Below the pieces are notes generated by a model. That model saw only the letters and a program-made list of their open reading frames with translations, was not told the origin of the DNA and did no database searches. This document shows positions 34,458 through 47,843 of a stretch of DNA of 64,000 nucleotides, piece after piece. Both the position numbers and the translations under genes were made by a program. Within the stretch, counting starts at the first letter, position 1. Every line of letters begins with the position of its first letter. Source of the DNA: Nonomuraea angiospora (GTDB taxonomy: Bacteria > Actinomycetota > Actinomycetes > Streptosporangiales > Streptosporangiaceae); assembly GCF_014873145.1 (NCBI RefSeq), contig NZ_JADBEK010000001.1, positions 6,510,001 to 6,574,000 on the forward strand. Direction: 5' to 3'.

Positions 34458-35774
34458 CTAGCGACGGGTCGTCGCGACCGCGGCCCTGAAGTCCTCACGC
34501 GGGTGCTCCATCTCACCCAGCGAGATCGTCTCGCGCTTGAAGAACAGGGCCAGGGTCCAATCGACGACGACACGGACCTTGCGGTTCAGCGTCGGCACCC
34601 GCGACAGATGGTAGGTCCGGTGCATGAACCACGCAGGGAATCCGCGAAGCTTGACGCCATAGACATTGGCGACACCCTGGTGAAGGCCCAAACCGGCAAC
34701 CGATCCGACATACTTGTGGCGGTATTCGACCAGTTGCTGACCACGCAGGTGACGGACGATGTTGTCGGCCAGCACCTTGGCCTGGCGGACGGCGTGCTGG
34801 GCGTTCGGGGCGCAGTACTGGCCGGGGTTCGTGACGTCGGGCACCCCCGCGGCGTCCCCCGCCGCGAAGGCGTCGTTCGTGCCGGCGACGGTGAGCATCG
34901 CGGTGCACTTGATCCGGCCGCGCTCGTCGAGCGGCAGGTCGCTGTCGTTGACCACGGGGCTGGGCTTGACGCCCGCGGTCCACACGAGGGTCTCCGCGTC
35001 GAACTCCGAGCCGTCCGAGAGGATCACGTGCCCGTCGGTGCAGGACTCCAGGCGCGTCTCGAGCTTGACGTCGATGCCGCGCTCGCGCAGCTGCTCCAGG
35101 GTCCACCTGCCCATCTCGGGGCCGACCTCGGGCAGCACCCGGTTCGTGGCCTCCACGAGCACCCAGCGAAGGTCGGACGGCTTGATGTTGCGGTAGTAGC
35201 GCGTCGAGTCCTTGGCCATGTCCTCCAGCTCCGCGAGCGCCTCGACGCCCGCGAACCCGGCGCCGACCACGACGAACGTGAGCGCCTTGCGCCGCACGTC
35301 CGGGTCGTCGGTCGACTCGGCCACGTCGAGCAGGTGCAGCACGCGGTTGCGCAGGGCGATGGCCTCGCCCACGGCCTTGAACCCGATGCCGATGTCGGTG
35401 AGGCCGGGGATGGGCAGCGTGCGCGAGATCGATCCGGCGGCCATCACGATCACGTCGTAGGCCACCTGGCGCGGCGCGCCCTCGGGCGGCTGGAACGTGA
35501 CGGTGCGCTCGGAGTGGTCGACCTTGGTGACCCTGCCGTTGAGGATCCGCACCTTGGGCAGGATCCGCCGCAGCGGCGCCACCACGTGCCGGGGCGAGAG
35601 GTTACCCGCCGCCGCCTCAGGCAAGAAGGGCTGGTAGGTCATGTAGGACTGGGGGTCGATGATCGTGATGCGTGCCTCGCCGCCGCGCAGCTCCCGCTGG
35701 AGTCTGCGCTGCAGCCGGAGCGCTGTGTACAGGCCGACGTATCCACCGCCGACGATCAAGATGTGCTTGTTCAT
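34458..35774 (-). CDS. ndh: Type II NADH dehydrogenase (NDH-2)
   Basis: A 438-residue FAD enzyme that passes electrons from NADH to quinone at the inner face of the membrane without pumping protons. The FAD fingerprint is IVGGGYVGLYTAL (7-19), the NADH fingerprint VVVGAGFAGVEALAEL, and TNDAFAAGDAAGVPD contacts FAD. The C-terminal amphipathic region (PAWFMHRTYHLSRVPTLNRKV) is the usual membrane-binding part. The ATG at 35774 is right before the fingerprint. A Rex-type operator lies 26-47 bp upstream, so NADH-responsive control is likely. A strong hairpin ends the gene. Confidence 0.93.
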   Translation of the reverse strand: MNKHILIVGGGYVGLYTALRLQRRLQRELRGGEARITIIDPQSYMTYQPFLPEAAAGNLSPRHVVAPLRRILPKVRILNGRVTKVDHSERTVTFQPPEGAPRQVAYDVIVMAAGSISRTLPIPGLTDIGIGFKAVGEAIALRNRVLHLLDVAESTDDPDVRRKALTFVVVGAGFAGVEALAELEDMAKDSTRYYRNIKPSDLRWVLVEATNRVLPEVGPEMGRWTLEQLRERGIDVKLETRLESCTDGHVILSDGSEFDAETLVWTAGVKPSPVVNDSDLPLDERGRIKCTAMLTVAGTNDAFAAGDAAGVPDVTNPGQYCAPNAQHAVRQAKVLADNIVRHLRGQQLVEYRHKYVGSVAGLGLHQGVANVYGVKLRGFPAWFMHRTYHLSRVPTLNRKVRVVVDWTLALFFKRETISLGEMEHPREDFRAAVATTRR

Positions 35775-35799
35775 CCTGAGGCCCCATCCCTCGTGGAGT

Positions 35800-35821
35800 G
35801 CTTGTGAAAGCATTCACAAGC
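35800..35821. promoter_or_regulatory. Rex (NADH-sensing repressor) operator upstream of ndh
   Basis: A perfect inverted repeat with 9-bp arms and 4-bp spacer; its core TTGTGAAAGCATTCACAA fits the actinobacterial Rex operator pattern TTGTGAANNNNTTCACAA. It lies just upstream of ndh, a known class of Rex target in Streptomyces. Confidence 0.8.
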
Positions 35822-35869
35822 TTACGTCAAGCGCTCTTGATGAATCCAACCCGGGGGTGGTGGAACGCG

Positions 35870-36664
35870 TCACACAGCCAGTGACCTGGCCCTGGTGAAG
35901 ACGTCGTCGAGCATCTGGGCGGTCACGCGGCCGGTGAACGTGTTCTGCTGGCTGGGGTGATAGCAGCCGATCAGCGTGACGGGGGCGCCGGAGTGGCGGA
36001 CCTCCACCTCGGCCCCGTGCCCGAACGGCGGCCTGGTGCGCGGCAGCTCGTAGCCGGCGTCCTTGAGCGCGGGCCACACGGCCTGCCAGGCGTACCCGCC
36101 GAGCGCCACGACCACCCGCACGTACGGCGCCACCAGCGCCACCTCCCTCGCCATCCACGGGAAGCAGGCGGCCTTCTCCGAGGGCAGCGGCTTGTTCGCG
36201 GGCGGCGCGCAGCGCACCGAGGCCAGCACCCGCGTGTCGATGAGCCGCTGCCCGTCCCCGGCGTGCGTGCTGGTCTCCCGCGCGGCCAGGCCGGTGCGGT
36301 GCAGCGAGGCGAACAGCCAGTCGCCGCTGCGGTCACCGGTGAAGATCCGCCCCGTGCGGTTGCCCCCGTGGGCGGCCGGGGCCAGGCCGACCAGCAGGAT
36401 CCGCGGGCGCTCGGCGCCCCAGCCGGGGACCGGGCGGCCCCAGTACGTCTCCTCCGCGAACGCGCGCCGCTTCACCTCGGCGACCTGCTCGCGCCACTCC
36501 ACCAGGCGGGGACAGGCACGGCAGACGGACTGTCCGGCCGTGAGCTCCGCGAGGGTGTCACTGGTGGCGGCGAGGCGGCGCACGTCCGCGGGGTCGAGGG
36601 CGACCGGGGTGTCAGCGGTCGCCGGGTCTTCCGGCCAGCCGGTGCCAGGAGGTACGAAGCTCAT
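35870..36664 (-). CDS. Uracil-DNA glycosylase, family 5 (UdgB-like)
   Basis: A 264-residue DNA repair enzyme that removes uracil and related deaminated bases. Motif A is [16 protein letters not shown], which is the family-5 form (family 4 has GEAPG), and motif B is [13 protein letters not shown]. Cysteines at CRACPR, SVRCAPP and GCYHPS match the iron-sulfur ligands of families 4/5. Length fits. The stop is 50 bp from the Rex operator. Confidence 0.9.
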   Translation of the reverse strand: MSFVPPGTGWPEDPATADTPVALDPADVRRLAATSDTLAELTAGQSVCRACPRLVEWREQVAEVKRRAFAEETYWGRPVPGWGAERPRILLVGLAPAAHGGNRTGRIFTGDRSGDWLFASLHRTGLAARETSTHAGDGQRLIDTRVLASVRCAPPANKPLPSEKAACFPWMAREVALVAPYVRVVVALGGYAWQAVWPALKDAGYELPRTRPPFGHGAEVEVRHSGAPVTLIGCYHPSQQNTFTGRVTAQMLDDVFTRARSLAV

Positions 36665-36682
36665 GACACCGATGGTGCCCGA

Positions 36683-37564
36683 TCATTTGGCGGGCTTGGG
36701 AGTGGGAGTCGGCGAGGGGGTCGGGCAGGCGGACGCCGGCGAGCGGGTTTCATCCTGCGCGAAGGCCTCACGCTCCTCGATCAGCGGCAGCGGGTAGCGG
36801 TTGAGAATGGGCTCCCCGCACGACTTGTCGACCGAGTATCCGAAGTCCTCGAAGTTGGTGGTCAGCGGCTTGCCGTCCTGGTCGTAGAGGTAGACGTCAG
36901 TCAGCGGGGTGCCGTCCTTGCCGTACGGCTTGATGTTGTAGACGCGGTCGTTGGACGACGCCGGGTCCACCCACACCGGCTGCGGGTTCGCCATGACGAC
37001 GCGCGCCTGCTGGGGGCCGCCGTAGGACGCGGCATCCACCATCCCGGCGAACAACGTCAGCGCCGCGACCAGGTTGAGCGCCCCCATGAGGCCCGTGGCC
37101 AGCCGTCCCCTGCGCGCCCTGCCGAGCCAGACCGAGATCCAGACGCCTGCCGCGACCAGGGCCCAGCCGGCCAGGTTGGGCGGGACGAGGCCGCCCTCGC
37201 CGGTCAGCGCCAGCAGCAGCATGGCCAGCAGGTAGCCACGCAGCACCCACCATCCGGGGCGCAGCTCTGGCAGGAAGCCCACGAAGCTCCGGTACGGCCC
37301 CTGGGCCATCAGCCGGGTGTGCGCGCCCAGCGCCCACGCCCGCGGGTCGATGCGGCGCTTCCCGCCGCTCTCGGGGCGGTCTCCGTACGCCGCCGCCAGC
37401 TCCTCGGCGTAGACCTCGGGCGGGCCCAGCCGGTCCTCCAGCGGCAGCTCCGACTCCGCCGCGATCTCGGCCAGGTGGTCGTCGAGGTCTTCGAGTAACT
37501 CGCCGCGCTCGGGATGGTCGGCCAGGGCCTCCCGTACGGCCTGCGCGTACTGTTCGGGGGTCAT
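36683..37564 (-). CDS. HAAS-domain membrane protein, PadR operon partner
   Basis: A 293-residue protein. The N-terminal 60 residues (MTPEQYAQAVREALADHPERGELLEDLDDHLAEI) resemble the HAAS signalling domain commonly encoded after PadR genes. Membrane segments lie at about 108-122, 132-148 and 158-175, followed by an outer domain of about 100 residues with one conspicuous SCGEP Cys and a Pro/Thr tail (TPSPTPTPKPAK). Its start overlaps the PadR stop by 4 nt. Likely role: membrane stress or envelope signalling; not established. Confidence 0.8.
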   Translation of the reverse strand: MTPEQYAQAVREALADHPERGELLEDLDDHLAEIAAESELPLEDRLGPPEVYAEELAAAYGDRPESGGKRRIDPRAWALGAHTRLMAQGPYRSFVGFLPELRPGWWVLRGYLLAMLLLALTGEGGLVPPNLAGWALVAAGVWISVWLGRARRGRLATGLMGALNLVAALTLFAGMVDAASYGGPQQARVVMANPQPVWVDPASSNDRVYNIKPYGKDGTPLTDVYLYDQDGKPLTTNFEDFGYSVDKSCGEPILNRYPLPLIEEREAFAQDETRSPASACPTPSPTPTPKPAK

Positions 37565-37887
37565 GCTTGTCCCTCCTTGAGCAGGGCTGCCATGGTCGCC
37601 GAGAACGAGGTCCAGGTCTTGGCCGAGGTGGCGTACATGCTCCGGCCGGCCTCGTTGAGCCCGTAGTACTTGCGGTGCGGCCCTTCGTCCGAGGCGACGA
37701 CGTACGACGTCAGCGCCCCGGCCTTGAACAGGCGGCGCAGCGTGCCGTAGACCGAGGCGTCGCCCACCTCCTCCAGGCCCGCCTCCCTCAGCCGGCGCAC
37801 GACGTCGTAGCCGTAGCCGTCGCGCTCGTTGAGCACGGCGAGCACGGCCAGGTCGAGCACGCCCTTGAGGAGCTGGCTGCTATCCAC
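37561..37887 (-). CDS. PadR-family transcriptional regulator
   Basis: A winged-helix repressor of about 108 residues. The family pattern is LKGVLDLAVLAVLNERDGYGYDVVRRLREAG, then VGDASVYGTLRRLFKAGALTSY and GPHRKYYGLNEAG. Several start codons are possible (GTG at 37887, GTG at 37896, TTG at 37908). I chose 37887, right before DSSQLLKG. No clear ribosome binding site is seen, so a leaderless transcript is possible. The inverted repeat at its start is a likely autoregulatory operator. Confidence 0.9.
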   Translation of the reverse strand: MDSSQLLKGVLDLAVLAVLNERDGYGYDVVRRLREAGLEEVGDASVYGTLRRLFKAGALTSYVVASDEGPHRKYYGLNEAGRSMYATSAKTWTSFSATMAALLKEGQA

Positions 37888-37895
37888 GTAATGCA

Positions 37896-37920
37896 CACTA
37901 CTGCGCAAAGCACAGTAGTG
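37896..37920. promoter_or_regulatory. Inverted repeat at the PadR start, probable operator
   Basis: CACTACTG (37896-37903) and CAGTAGTG (37913-37920) form perfect 8-bp arms around a 9-bp spacer. The embedded TACT...AGTA resembles known PadR-family operators. It overlaps the alternative PadR start codons, as expected for autorepression. Confidence 0.6.
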
Positions 37921-37931
37921 GCAACGAGAAA

Positions 37932-37965
37932 ACCGGGTGGCGACCCGCGAAGGTTGCCACCCGGT
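37932..37965 (-). terminator. Rho-independent terminator of the Cys-repeat secreted protein gene
   Basis: ACCGGGTGGC (37932-37941) pairs with GCCACCCGGT (37956-37965). On the minus strand the stem is followed by a T-run (GGTTTTC). It lies 22 bp past the stop of the upstream gene in that direction. Confidence 0.8.
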
Positions 37966-37986
37966 CCTGTCAGCCTAGGCTGCGGC

Positions 37987-39102
37987 CTACTTCGGGGGGC
38001 AGGTCGCCGAGTAGGAGGCGACGCCCGAGGACGCGGAGTTCGGGCTGACGACGACGAGCTCGACGGTGCCCTCCGTCTTGGTGGAGCTCGGCGCTCCGCC
38101 GATGCCCCAGGTCACGTCGAGGCTGCCGTTGACCGAACGCTCCAGCGTGTTGTGGTCACGGACGCCGTTGACGACCCAGTAGTACTGGACGGTGGTGGGA
38201 CCGGTGCTGGTCAGCGTGGCCTTGAAGTCCACGCCGGGGCCACGGCCGTCGTTGCACATGTCGAACCGCTCACCGGCCTTCGAGACACCCGAGACCGAGA
38301 CCTTGGGGGCGGGCGCCGGGGCCGGGTCCTTGCACCAGACCTTGTAGTAGGCCCGGTTGGAGGAGGCGCCCTCGGGGCTCAGGATCTCCAGCTGCGCCCA
38401 GCCACGCTGGCTGTGACGCGGGGAGATGCCGAAGCCGACCTTGCGCGTGTCGCGAACCCTGACCGTGCCGTAGTCGGCCACTTCACCGTTGAGAATCCAG
38501 CGGTAGCGGACGCGCGTCGGGCGGTTGGTCTCGATCAGACCGACGAAGTCAATCTTGTCGCCGGGGGTGCAGACGCCCTCGTACGAGTCGGGGCTGGCCC
38601 ATGCGCGGGCCGACACCGACACGTCGAGGTGCGAACGCACCTCCTTGGGCTCCTGAGGCTCCTGGCAGGAGACGGAGAAGTACCTCTTCTTGGAGGTGAC
38701 CTTCTTCGGACCGAGGACCTGAACGGCCTCCCAGCCCTTGACGTTCTCCTTGAAGGTGATGGTCTGCTTGACCGTCACCGACTTGGTGCCCTTGCCCTTG
38801 AGCTTGATCACGTTGACCTTGCCCTTGGACCCGTCGCCGTGGAGCCAGCGGTAGGCCACCTCCGTCTTGCCCTTGACGGGAACCTTGATCTTGGCCGAGA
38901 AGTTGACCTTGACCGGACAGGTTCCCTCGTAGTCGCCCGCGGACACCGAGGGCGCGGACACCGAGACCTTGGGAGCGGCCTTGGCGGTGGCGGCCGTCGC
39001 CGCCTGGGCGGGGCTGGCGACCAGGCCCGCGGCCAGGGCGGCCAGCATCGCGGCGGACGCGCCGAAAGCCGCCGCCTTACGTGCTAACCCAACAGACATC
39101 AT
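37987..39102 (-). CDS. Secreted protein with three Ig-like disulfide repeats
   Basis: About 371 residues with a signal peptide (MMSVGLARK, hydrophobic stretch, cleavage after SPAQA). The mature protein is three related domains of about 100 residues. Each opens with VSVSxxS, has a Cys near the start (EGTCP / EGVCT / DMCND), a V-x-Y-x-W core (VAYRWLHGDG, VRYRWILNG, VQYYWVVNG) and ends with a second Cys (YFSVSC, YYKVWC, YSATC). Each likely forms an Ig-like sandwich with one disulfide. The ATG at 39102 has GGAG 9 nt upstream; the ATG at 39117 has no usable spacing. Likely cell-surface or extracellular; function unknown. Confidence 0.82.
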   Translation of the reverse strand: MMSVGLARKAAAFGASAAMLAALAAGLVASPAQAATAATAKAAPKVSVSAPSVSAGDYEGTCPVKVNFSAKIKVPVKGKTEVAYRWLHGDGSKGKVNVIKLKGKGTKSVTVKQTITFKENVKGWEAVQVLGPKKVTSKKRYFSVSCQEPQEPKEVRSHLDVSVSARAWASPDSYEGVCTPGDKIDFVGLIETNRPTRVRYRWILNGEVADYGTVRVRDTRKVGFGISPRHSQRGWAQLEILSPEGASSNRAYYKVWCKDPAPAPAPKVSVSGVSKAGERFDMCNDGRGPGVDFKATLTSTGPTTVQYYWVVNGVRDHNTLERSVNGSLDVTWGIGGAPSSTKTEGTVELVVVSPNSASSGVASYSATCPPK

Positions 39103-39275
39103 GTGAGAGTGCTCCATTCCTTTGAGGGAAGAGACGCGCTCGGGAACGGTCGCCACGCCGGCGCCTTCCGCGCACAGCAATATGGCAAAGCCCCCGTAAT
39201 GCCCCTTTACCTAACCACAATACTGAATGGACGCTCAACATGATCCATAGACCGGAAATGTCCGGATTTCTTCAG

Positions 39276-40223
39276 CTATCGGGCGATAGACCAGGCGATA
39301 CCGTCAAGGATGTCGTGTTCGCTGACCACGACCTGCGAAAACGCGAAACGGCGGACGATCCGGTCAAGAATTAGCGCGCCGGCGCCAATCACGTCCACTC
39401 TTCCCGGATGCATCACCGGGACCTCGGCACGCTCACCATGGGTCATCGCCAGCAGCCGCCGCGTCACCTCGTGAACCTGCCTGTCCGAAATCCGCGAGTG
39501 GTGAATCCTGGCCGAGTCGTAAGCGGGCAGATCGAGCACCATCCCCGCGACCGTCGTCACCGAGCCCGCCAGCCCCACCAGCGTGCGGGCCCGCCGTACG
39601 GGCACCTCCGCCTCGACCCGGTCGAGCGCCGCCTCGATGTCGGCCACCACGGCCTCCAGCGCGGGCGCGGAGGGCGGGTCGCCGGCGTCCTTCAGGTGCC
39701 GCTCGGTCAGGCGCACGCAGCCGATGTCCACCGACAGCGCCGCCTCGGCGTGCTCGGAGCCGACCACGAACTCGGTGGACCCGCCCCCGATGTCCACCAC
39801 CAGGTACGGAGGCAGCGGCCCCTGCGGCATCTCGGTCTCCGGCGACAGCCGGAGCAGCCCCTTGGTCGCCCCCACGAACGAGAGCTCGGCCTCCTCGGCC
39901 CCCGACACGACCTCCGGCTCCACCCCGAAGATCTCGCGGACCCCGTCCACGAACTCCTGCCGGTTGGCCGCGTCGCGGGTCGCGCTGGTGGCCACCACCC
40001 GGGTCCTGACGGCGCCGTGCCGGTCGATCAGCTCCCGGTAGACCCGCATGGCCTTGAACGTGCGCTCAAGGGCGTCAGGGGCCAGCCTGCCGGTCCTGTC
40101 GACGCCCTGGCCGAGGCGGACGATCTCCATCCGCCGCTCGACGTCGTCGATGAGATCGTCGCCCACGTCGGCGATGAGCAGGCGTACGGAATTGGTGCCG
40201 CAGTCGACGGCGGCTACACGCAT
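39276..40223 (-). CDS. ppx: Ppx/GppA family exopolyphosphatase
   Basis: A 315-residue member of the actin-like ASKHA phosphatases that removes phosphate from polyphosphate or pppGpp. Visible motifs are AAVDCGTNSVRLLI (phosphate loop 1), GAEEAELSFVGA, VVDIGGGSTEFVVG (phosphate loop 2), VGLAGSVTTVAG and MHPGRVDVIGAGALIL. The short length matches the two-domain actinobacterial type (Rv1026). Its start overlaps the DUF501 stop by 10 nt; it closes the eno-ftsB-DUF501-ppx series. Confidence 0.93.
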   Translation of the reverse strand: MRVAAVDCGTNSVRLLIADVGDDLIDDVERRMEIVRLGQGVDRTGRLAPDALERTFKAMRVYRELIDRHGAVRTRVVATSATRDAANRQEFVDGVREIFGVEPEVVSGAEEAELSFVGATKGLLRLSPETEMPQGPLPPYLVVDIGGGSTEFVVGSEHAEAALSVDIGCVRLTERHLKDAGDPPSAPALEAVVADIEAALDRVEAEVPVRRARTLVGLAGSVTTVAGMVLDLPAYDSARIHHSRISDRQVHEVTRRLLAMTHGERAEVPVMHPGRVDVIGAGALILDRIVRRFAFSQVVVSEHDILDGIAWSIAR

Positions 40224-40777
40224 GGTCCGTCACTCCACCAGTCGGGGAGGGCGTCGAGCGCCTCCCTGCCGAACGGGTTGCTCCCGGGGGCCGCCAGCTC
40301 GTGCGCGACGAGCGCGTGCAGGCACTTGACCCGCAGCGGCATGCCGCCCGTGCTCTGCATGTCGCGCGGGAGCGGCTCCATGCCCTCCTCCTTCGCCGCC
40401 TCGTCGCGCCTGGCGACGTAGTCGTCGTGCGCGGCGCGGTAGGCGGCGGCCAGCTCGGGATCGGTGGCCAGCCGGGCCTGCATCTCCCGCATCAGCCCCG
40501 AGCCTTCGAGCGTGCCGATGGCCGAGGCCGCCTTGGGGCAGGTCAGGTAGTAGAGAGTCGGGAAGGGCGAGCCGTCGGGCAGCCTCGGCGCGGTCTCCAC
40601 CACGTCGGGGTTGCCGCACGGGCAGCGGTGCGCCACCCCGCGCAGCCCCCTGGGCGGCCGCCCGAGCTGCAGTCGCACTGTCTCGACGTCGCGCTCATGG
40701 TCGCGCCCGCTCCGGCCCTCGCCGGCCCGTCCCTCGCTCTCCCGGGCCGAGCTCCTGCGCTCAGGACTGTCCAACAC
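40214..40777 (-). CDS. DUF501 family protein
   Basis: Conserved actinobacterial protein (Rv1025-like). The recognisable core starts QLGRPPRGLRGVAHRCPCGNPDVVETAPRLPDG, followed by FPTLYYLTCPKA and DMQSTGGMPLRVKCLHALVAHELA. The CPCG and CP cysteines may bind metal. Function is unknown. Start uncertain: the GTG at 40777 follows GAAGGA and overlaps the ftsB-like gene by 17 nt; a GTG at 40678 would give 154 residues, close to the M. tuberculosis length. Coupled to ppx by a 10-nt overlap. Confidence 0.85.
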   Translation of the reverse strand: MLDSPERRSSARESEGRAGEGRSGRDHERDVETVRLQLGRPPRGLRGVAHRCPCGNPDVVETAPRLPDGSPFPTLYYLTCPKAASAIGTLEGSGLMREMQARLATDPELAAAYRAAHDDYVARRDEAAKEEGMEPLPRDMQSTGGMPLRVKCLHALVAHELAAPGSNPFGREALDALPDWWSDGPCV

Positions 40778-41189
40778 TTTCCTTCCCCGTCACGGCCCGG
40801 CGGCCGGTGCCCTTGTCGGCGGCCTCCACCGACTCCCAGAGCGTCTCGTACCACGGCGGCGGCGCCGGCTGCTGCTGCACGGCCGCCGGCTCCTTGGCCT
40901 GCTGGCGCTCCATCACCACGTAGCACTTCTCGCCCGGCCCGCAGTAGAACAGCCGCTCCTTGGCCGTCTTCTTCTGCCAGTTGGGATCGTAGAGCTGCCG
41001 GTCGCGCGCCAGCAGCGTCTGCTTCTCCGCCTCGACCCTGGCCTTCTCCGCCCGGAGCTCGGCGATGCTGCGGCGCAGGCTGATGTACTCGCGGACAGGG
41101 TAGGCCAGGCTCATCGCGATCGCGCACACCACGACGGCCAGGATGGCGGCCCGCCCGGTCAGCTGCGGCCTTTTAGCCAATTGCTGCAC
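40761..41189 (-). CDS. Septum formation initiator, FtsB/DivIC family
   Basis: A 142-residue bitopic protein with a membrane helix at about 13-32, a coiled coil at about 35-65 (LRRSIAELRAEKARVEAEKQ), then the family motif DPNWQKKTAKERLFYCGPGEK. It works in the FtsQ-FtsB-FtsL divisome complex. The Gln/Pro-rich linker and basic tail are typical for actinobacteria. The GTG at 41189 has poor spacing from its ribosome binding site; a TTG at 41180 has AGGGG 8 nt upstream and may be the real start. It follows eno across the structured repeat at 41197-41307. Confidence 0.9.
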   Translation of the reverse strand: MQQLAKRPQLTGRAAILAVVVCAIAMSLAYPVREYISLRRSIAELRAEKARVEAEKQTLLARDRQLYDPNWQKKTAKERLFYCGPGEKCYVVMERQQAKEPAAVQQQPAPPPWYETLWESVEAADKGTGRRAVTGKESVGQS

Positions 41190-41196
41190 CCCTGCT

Positions 41197-41307
41197 CATG
41201 GCCGCCGCTTCGCGGCGGCGGCTCGGTCGCTATGGAGCCGTCGCTTTCCTCACCATTCCGGTCGCTGCGCTCCCTCCATGGCGAGGAAAACGACGGCGCT
41301 CCCTCGC
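41197..41307 (-). repeat. Structured interspersed repeat, copy B
   Basis: About 110 bp similar, in reverse orientation, to 51101-51212. Shared blocks include CGAGGGAGCGCCGTCG, GGGAGCG-AGCGACC, GCGACGGCTCC and GCGACCGAGCCGCC. Inner arms CGACGGCGCTCC (41291-41302) and GGAGCCGTCG (41234-41243) can pair. The end forms the perfect hairpin GCCGCCGC-TTC-GCGGCGGC (41201-41219). It lies between the eno stop and the ftsB-like start, in their shared transcript. Confidence 0.75.
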
Positions 41308-41314
41308 AAAAAAT

Positions 41315-42625
<1,311 letters not shown>

Positions 42626-42682
42626 TCAGAGCCTATCGGTACCCCTGGACGCGGGACCGCACGGTCACCGCGCACCGGAGGG

Positions 42683-43621
42683 TCAGGCCGATTCCCAGGC
42701 GCGCACCCGGTCGCGGTAGGCGCGGGCGGCCGCCCGCAGCTCCGCCTCGGCGTCGAGACCGGCCTCCGCGGCCCGGCGGACCAGGTCGAACAGCTCCCGG
42801 GCCACCCCCTGCCCGACGGCCGCCGCGAGCGCGTCGGGCGCCCCGGCCCGCTCGGCCCGGCGCAGGAGCTGGGCGGCCAGCGACAGCGCGGGCTGCCCCA
42901 TGGGCACGCCGTCGAGCGCCGACTCCCGGCCCTTGGCGGCCCGCTCGGCCGCCTTGATCGCGTCCCAGTTGTCGCTGACCTCGTCGGCGCTCTCCGCGCG
43001 TACCGAGCCGAAGACGTGCGGATGGCGGCGCACCAGCTTCTCGACGATCCCGGCCGCCACGTCGTCCATGTCGAAGTCCGCGGCCACCCGCGCGTGGAAG
43101 ACCACCTGCAGCAGCAGGTCGCCCAGCTCCTCGCGCAGTGCCGGGTAGTCGCCGTGCTCGATGGTCTCCAGCACTTCGTACGCCTCTTCGAGCAGGTACG
43201 GCACCAGCGACTCGTGCGTCTGCTTGCGGTCCCACGGGCACTCGGTCCGCAGCCGGTCCATCACCGCGACCAGGTCGAGCACCCGCGCCCCGGGCAGGTC
43301 GTACGAGCCCGGCACCACCTCGATCACCGGCGGCTCCTCGAGCGCGATCGCGGCGTGCCCCACCGCGCGCATGAACTCCTCGTCCTCCTTCTCGGAGGCC
43401 GAGGCGAGCCACACCACGCTCTCGCCGACGGCCCGCGCGGCCAGCCCGCGCGGGTCGGGCTCCACGACCTCGACCGTCACCCCCGCCTCCGCCAGGTAGG
43501 GCAGCTGCGGATGCGCGGCGGAGCCGGTCAGCACCGGGCCCGAGCGCAGCGCCTGCCAGGCCTGATGGCTCAGCAGGCCCGGCGGGACCCTGGGCGAGGT
43601 GGTGACGACGGTCAGCGGCAC
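42683..43621 (-). CDS. mazG: Nucleoside triphosphate pyrophosphohydrolase MazG
   Basis: A 312-residue protein that hydrolyses (d)NTPs, including damaged or noncanonical ones, to monophosphates. The all-alpha catalytic core has CPWDRKQTHESLVPYLLEEAYEVLE and the EExxD-type metal motif in LREELGDLLLQVVFHARVA, plus RRHPHVFG. The N-terminal 100 residues are a degenerate tetrapyrrole-methylase-like segment, as in other actinobacterial MazG. It begins 3 nt after the upstream lipoprotein stop. Confidence 0.94.
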   Translation of the reverse strand: MPLTVVTTSPRVPPGLLSHQAWQALRSGPVLTGSAAHPQLPYLAEAGVTVEVVEPDPRGLAARAVGESVVWLASASEKEDEEFMRAVGHAAIALEEPPVIEVVPGSYDLPGARVLDLVAVMDRLRTECPWDRKQTHESLVPYLLEEAYEVLETIEHGDYPALREELGDLLLQVVFHARVAADFDMDDVAAGIVEKLVRRHPHVFGSVRAESADEVSDNWDAIKAAERAAKGRESALDGVPMGQPALSLAAQLLRRAERAGAPDALAAAVGQGVARELFDLVRRAAEAGLDAEAELRAAARAYRDRVRAWESA

Positions 43622-43624
43622 GGC

Positions 43625-44227
43625 TCAGCCCTGCGGCTGCTGCTGCTGCGCCTGCTGCGAGGTGGCCTTGCCGAACCTGCCGGCGTCCACGAACAGCGAC
43701 GGGTTCTCCTGCGACGGGTTGGTGTTGACCACGCCGAAGCGGGGGTTGAAGGTCGTCTTGATCGAGGCGAAGTCCTGGCGGAGCTTGTCGAGCCCGGCCT
43801 GGCCGGCCTGCTGCTGCAGCTTGGCCATCCCGACCGCCGTGCGCGCGTAGTCGCGGGCGTAGCTGGGCGCGACACCCAGGGCCAGCAGGTTGATCTGGGG
43901 CGACTGGTACTGGCCGGGGTCCTGGAGCTTGGCGTCGATCTCCTTGTCGGTGACCTGGACGTTGTTGCGCGCCATCAGCTGCCTGGCGGCGCTGATGTCG
44001 GCCAGCCGCTGGAGCACGTACTGGGTGACCGGCACGCCGAGCGCCGTCTCATCCAGCTTGTTCTGCTTCAGCGCGGCCTTGTAGGCCTCCGCGTCCCTGT
44101 TGAGCTGACCCGTCGAGATGCGCTCCTTGCCCACCACGGCCGCGGCGCCGGCCTGCATGGGGGAAGAGCAGGCGGTCAGCGCGATGCCCACCGCGGCGGC
44201 GGCCACAGCCACTCGTATCGACTTCAC
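43625..44227 (-). CDS. SurA N-terminal-domain-like lipoprotein
   Basis: About 200 residues. The signal ends in the lipobox LTACSS, so it is an outer-face lipoprotein. The mature helical part (VVGKERISTGQLNRDAEAYKAAL ... NNVQVTDKEIDAKLQ) resembles the SurA N-terminal chaperone domain; no complete PpiC rotamase domain is present, so a chaperone role is more likely than prolyl isomerase activity. It ends in a Gln-rich tail. It sits between mfd and mazG. Confidence 0.85.
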   Translation of the reverse strand: MKSIRVAVAAAAVGIALTACSSPMQAGAAAVVGKERISTGQLNRDAEAYKAALKQNKLDETALGVPVTQYVLQRLADISAARQLMARNNVQVTDKEIDAKLQDPGQYQSPQINLLALGVAPSYARDYARTAVGMAKLQQQAGQAGLDKLRQDFASIKTTFNPRFGVVNTNPSQENPSLFVDAGRFGKATSQQAQQQQPQG

Positions 44228-44256
44228 GTGCGTCCCTTTCCGACCGAAAACCGCCG

Positions 44257-47745
<3,489 letters not shown>

Positions 47746-47843
47746 CAGATACGCCCACAGCCCCACGACGGCAACACGACTACCCCCGGCCGGGTCAGGT
47801 CGCGGGGGTTCTCTCCAAGGGTACTCGCAGGCGCAGCTCAGCC

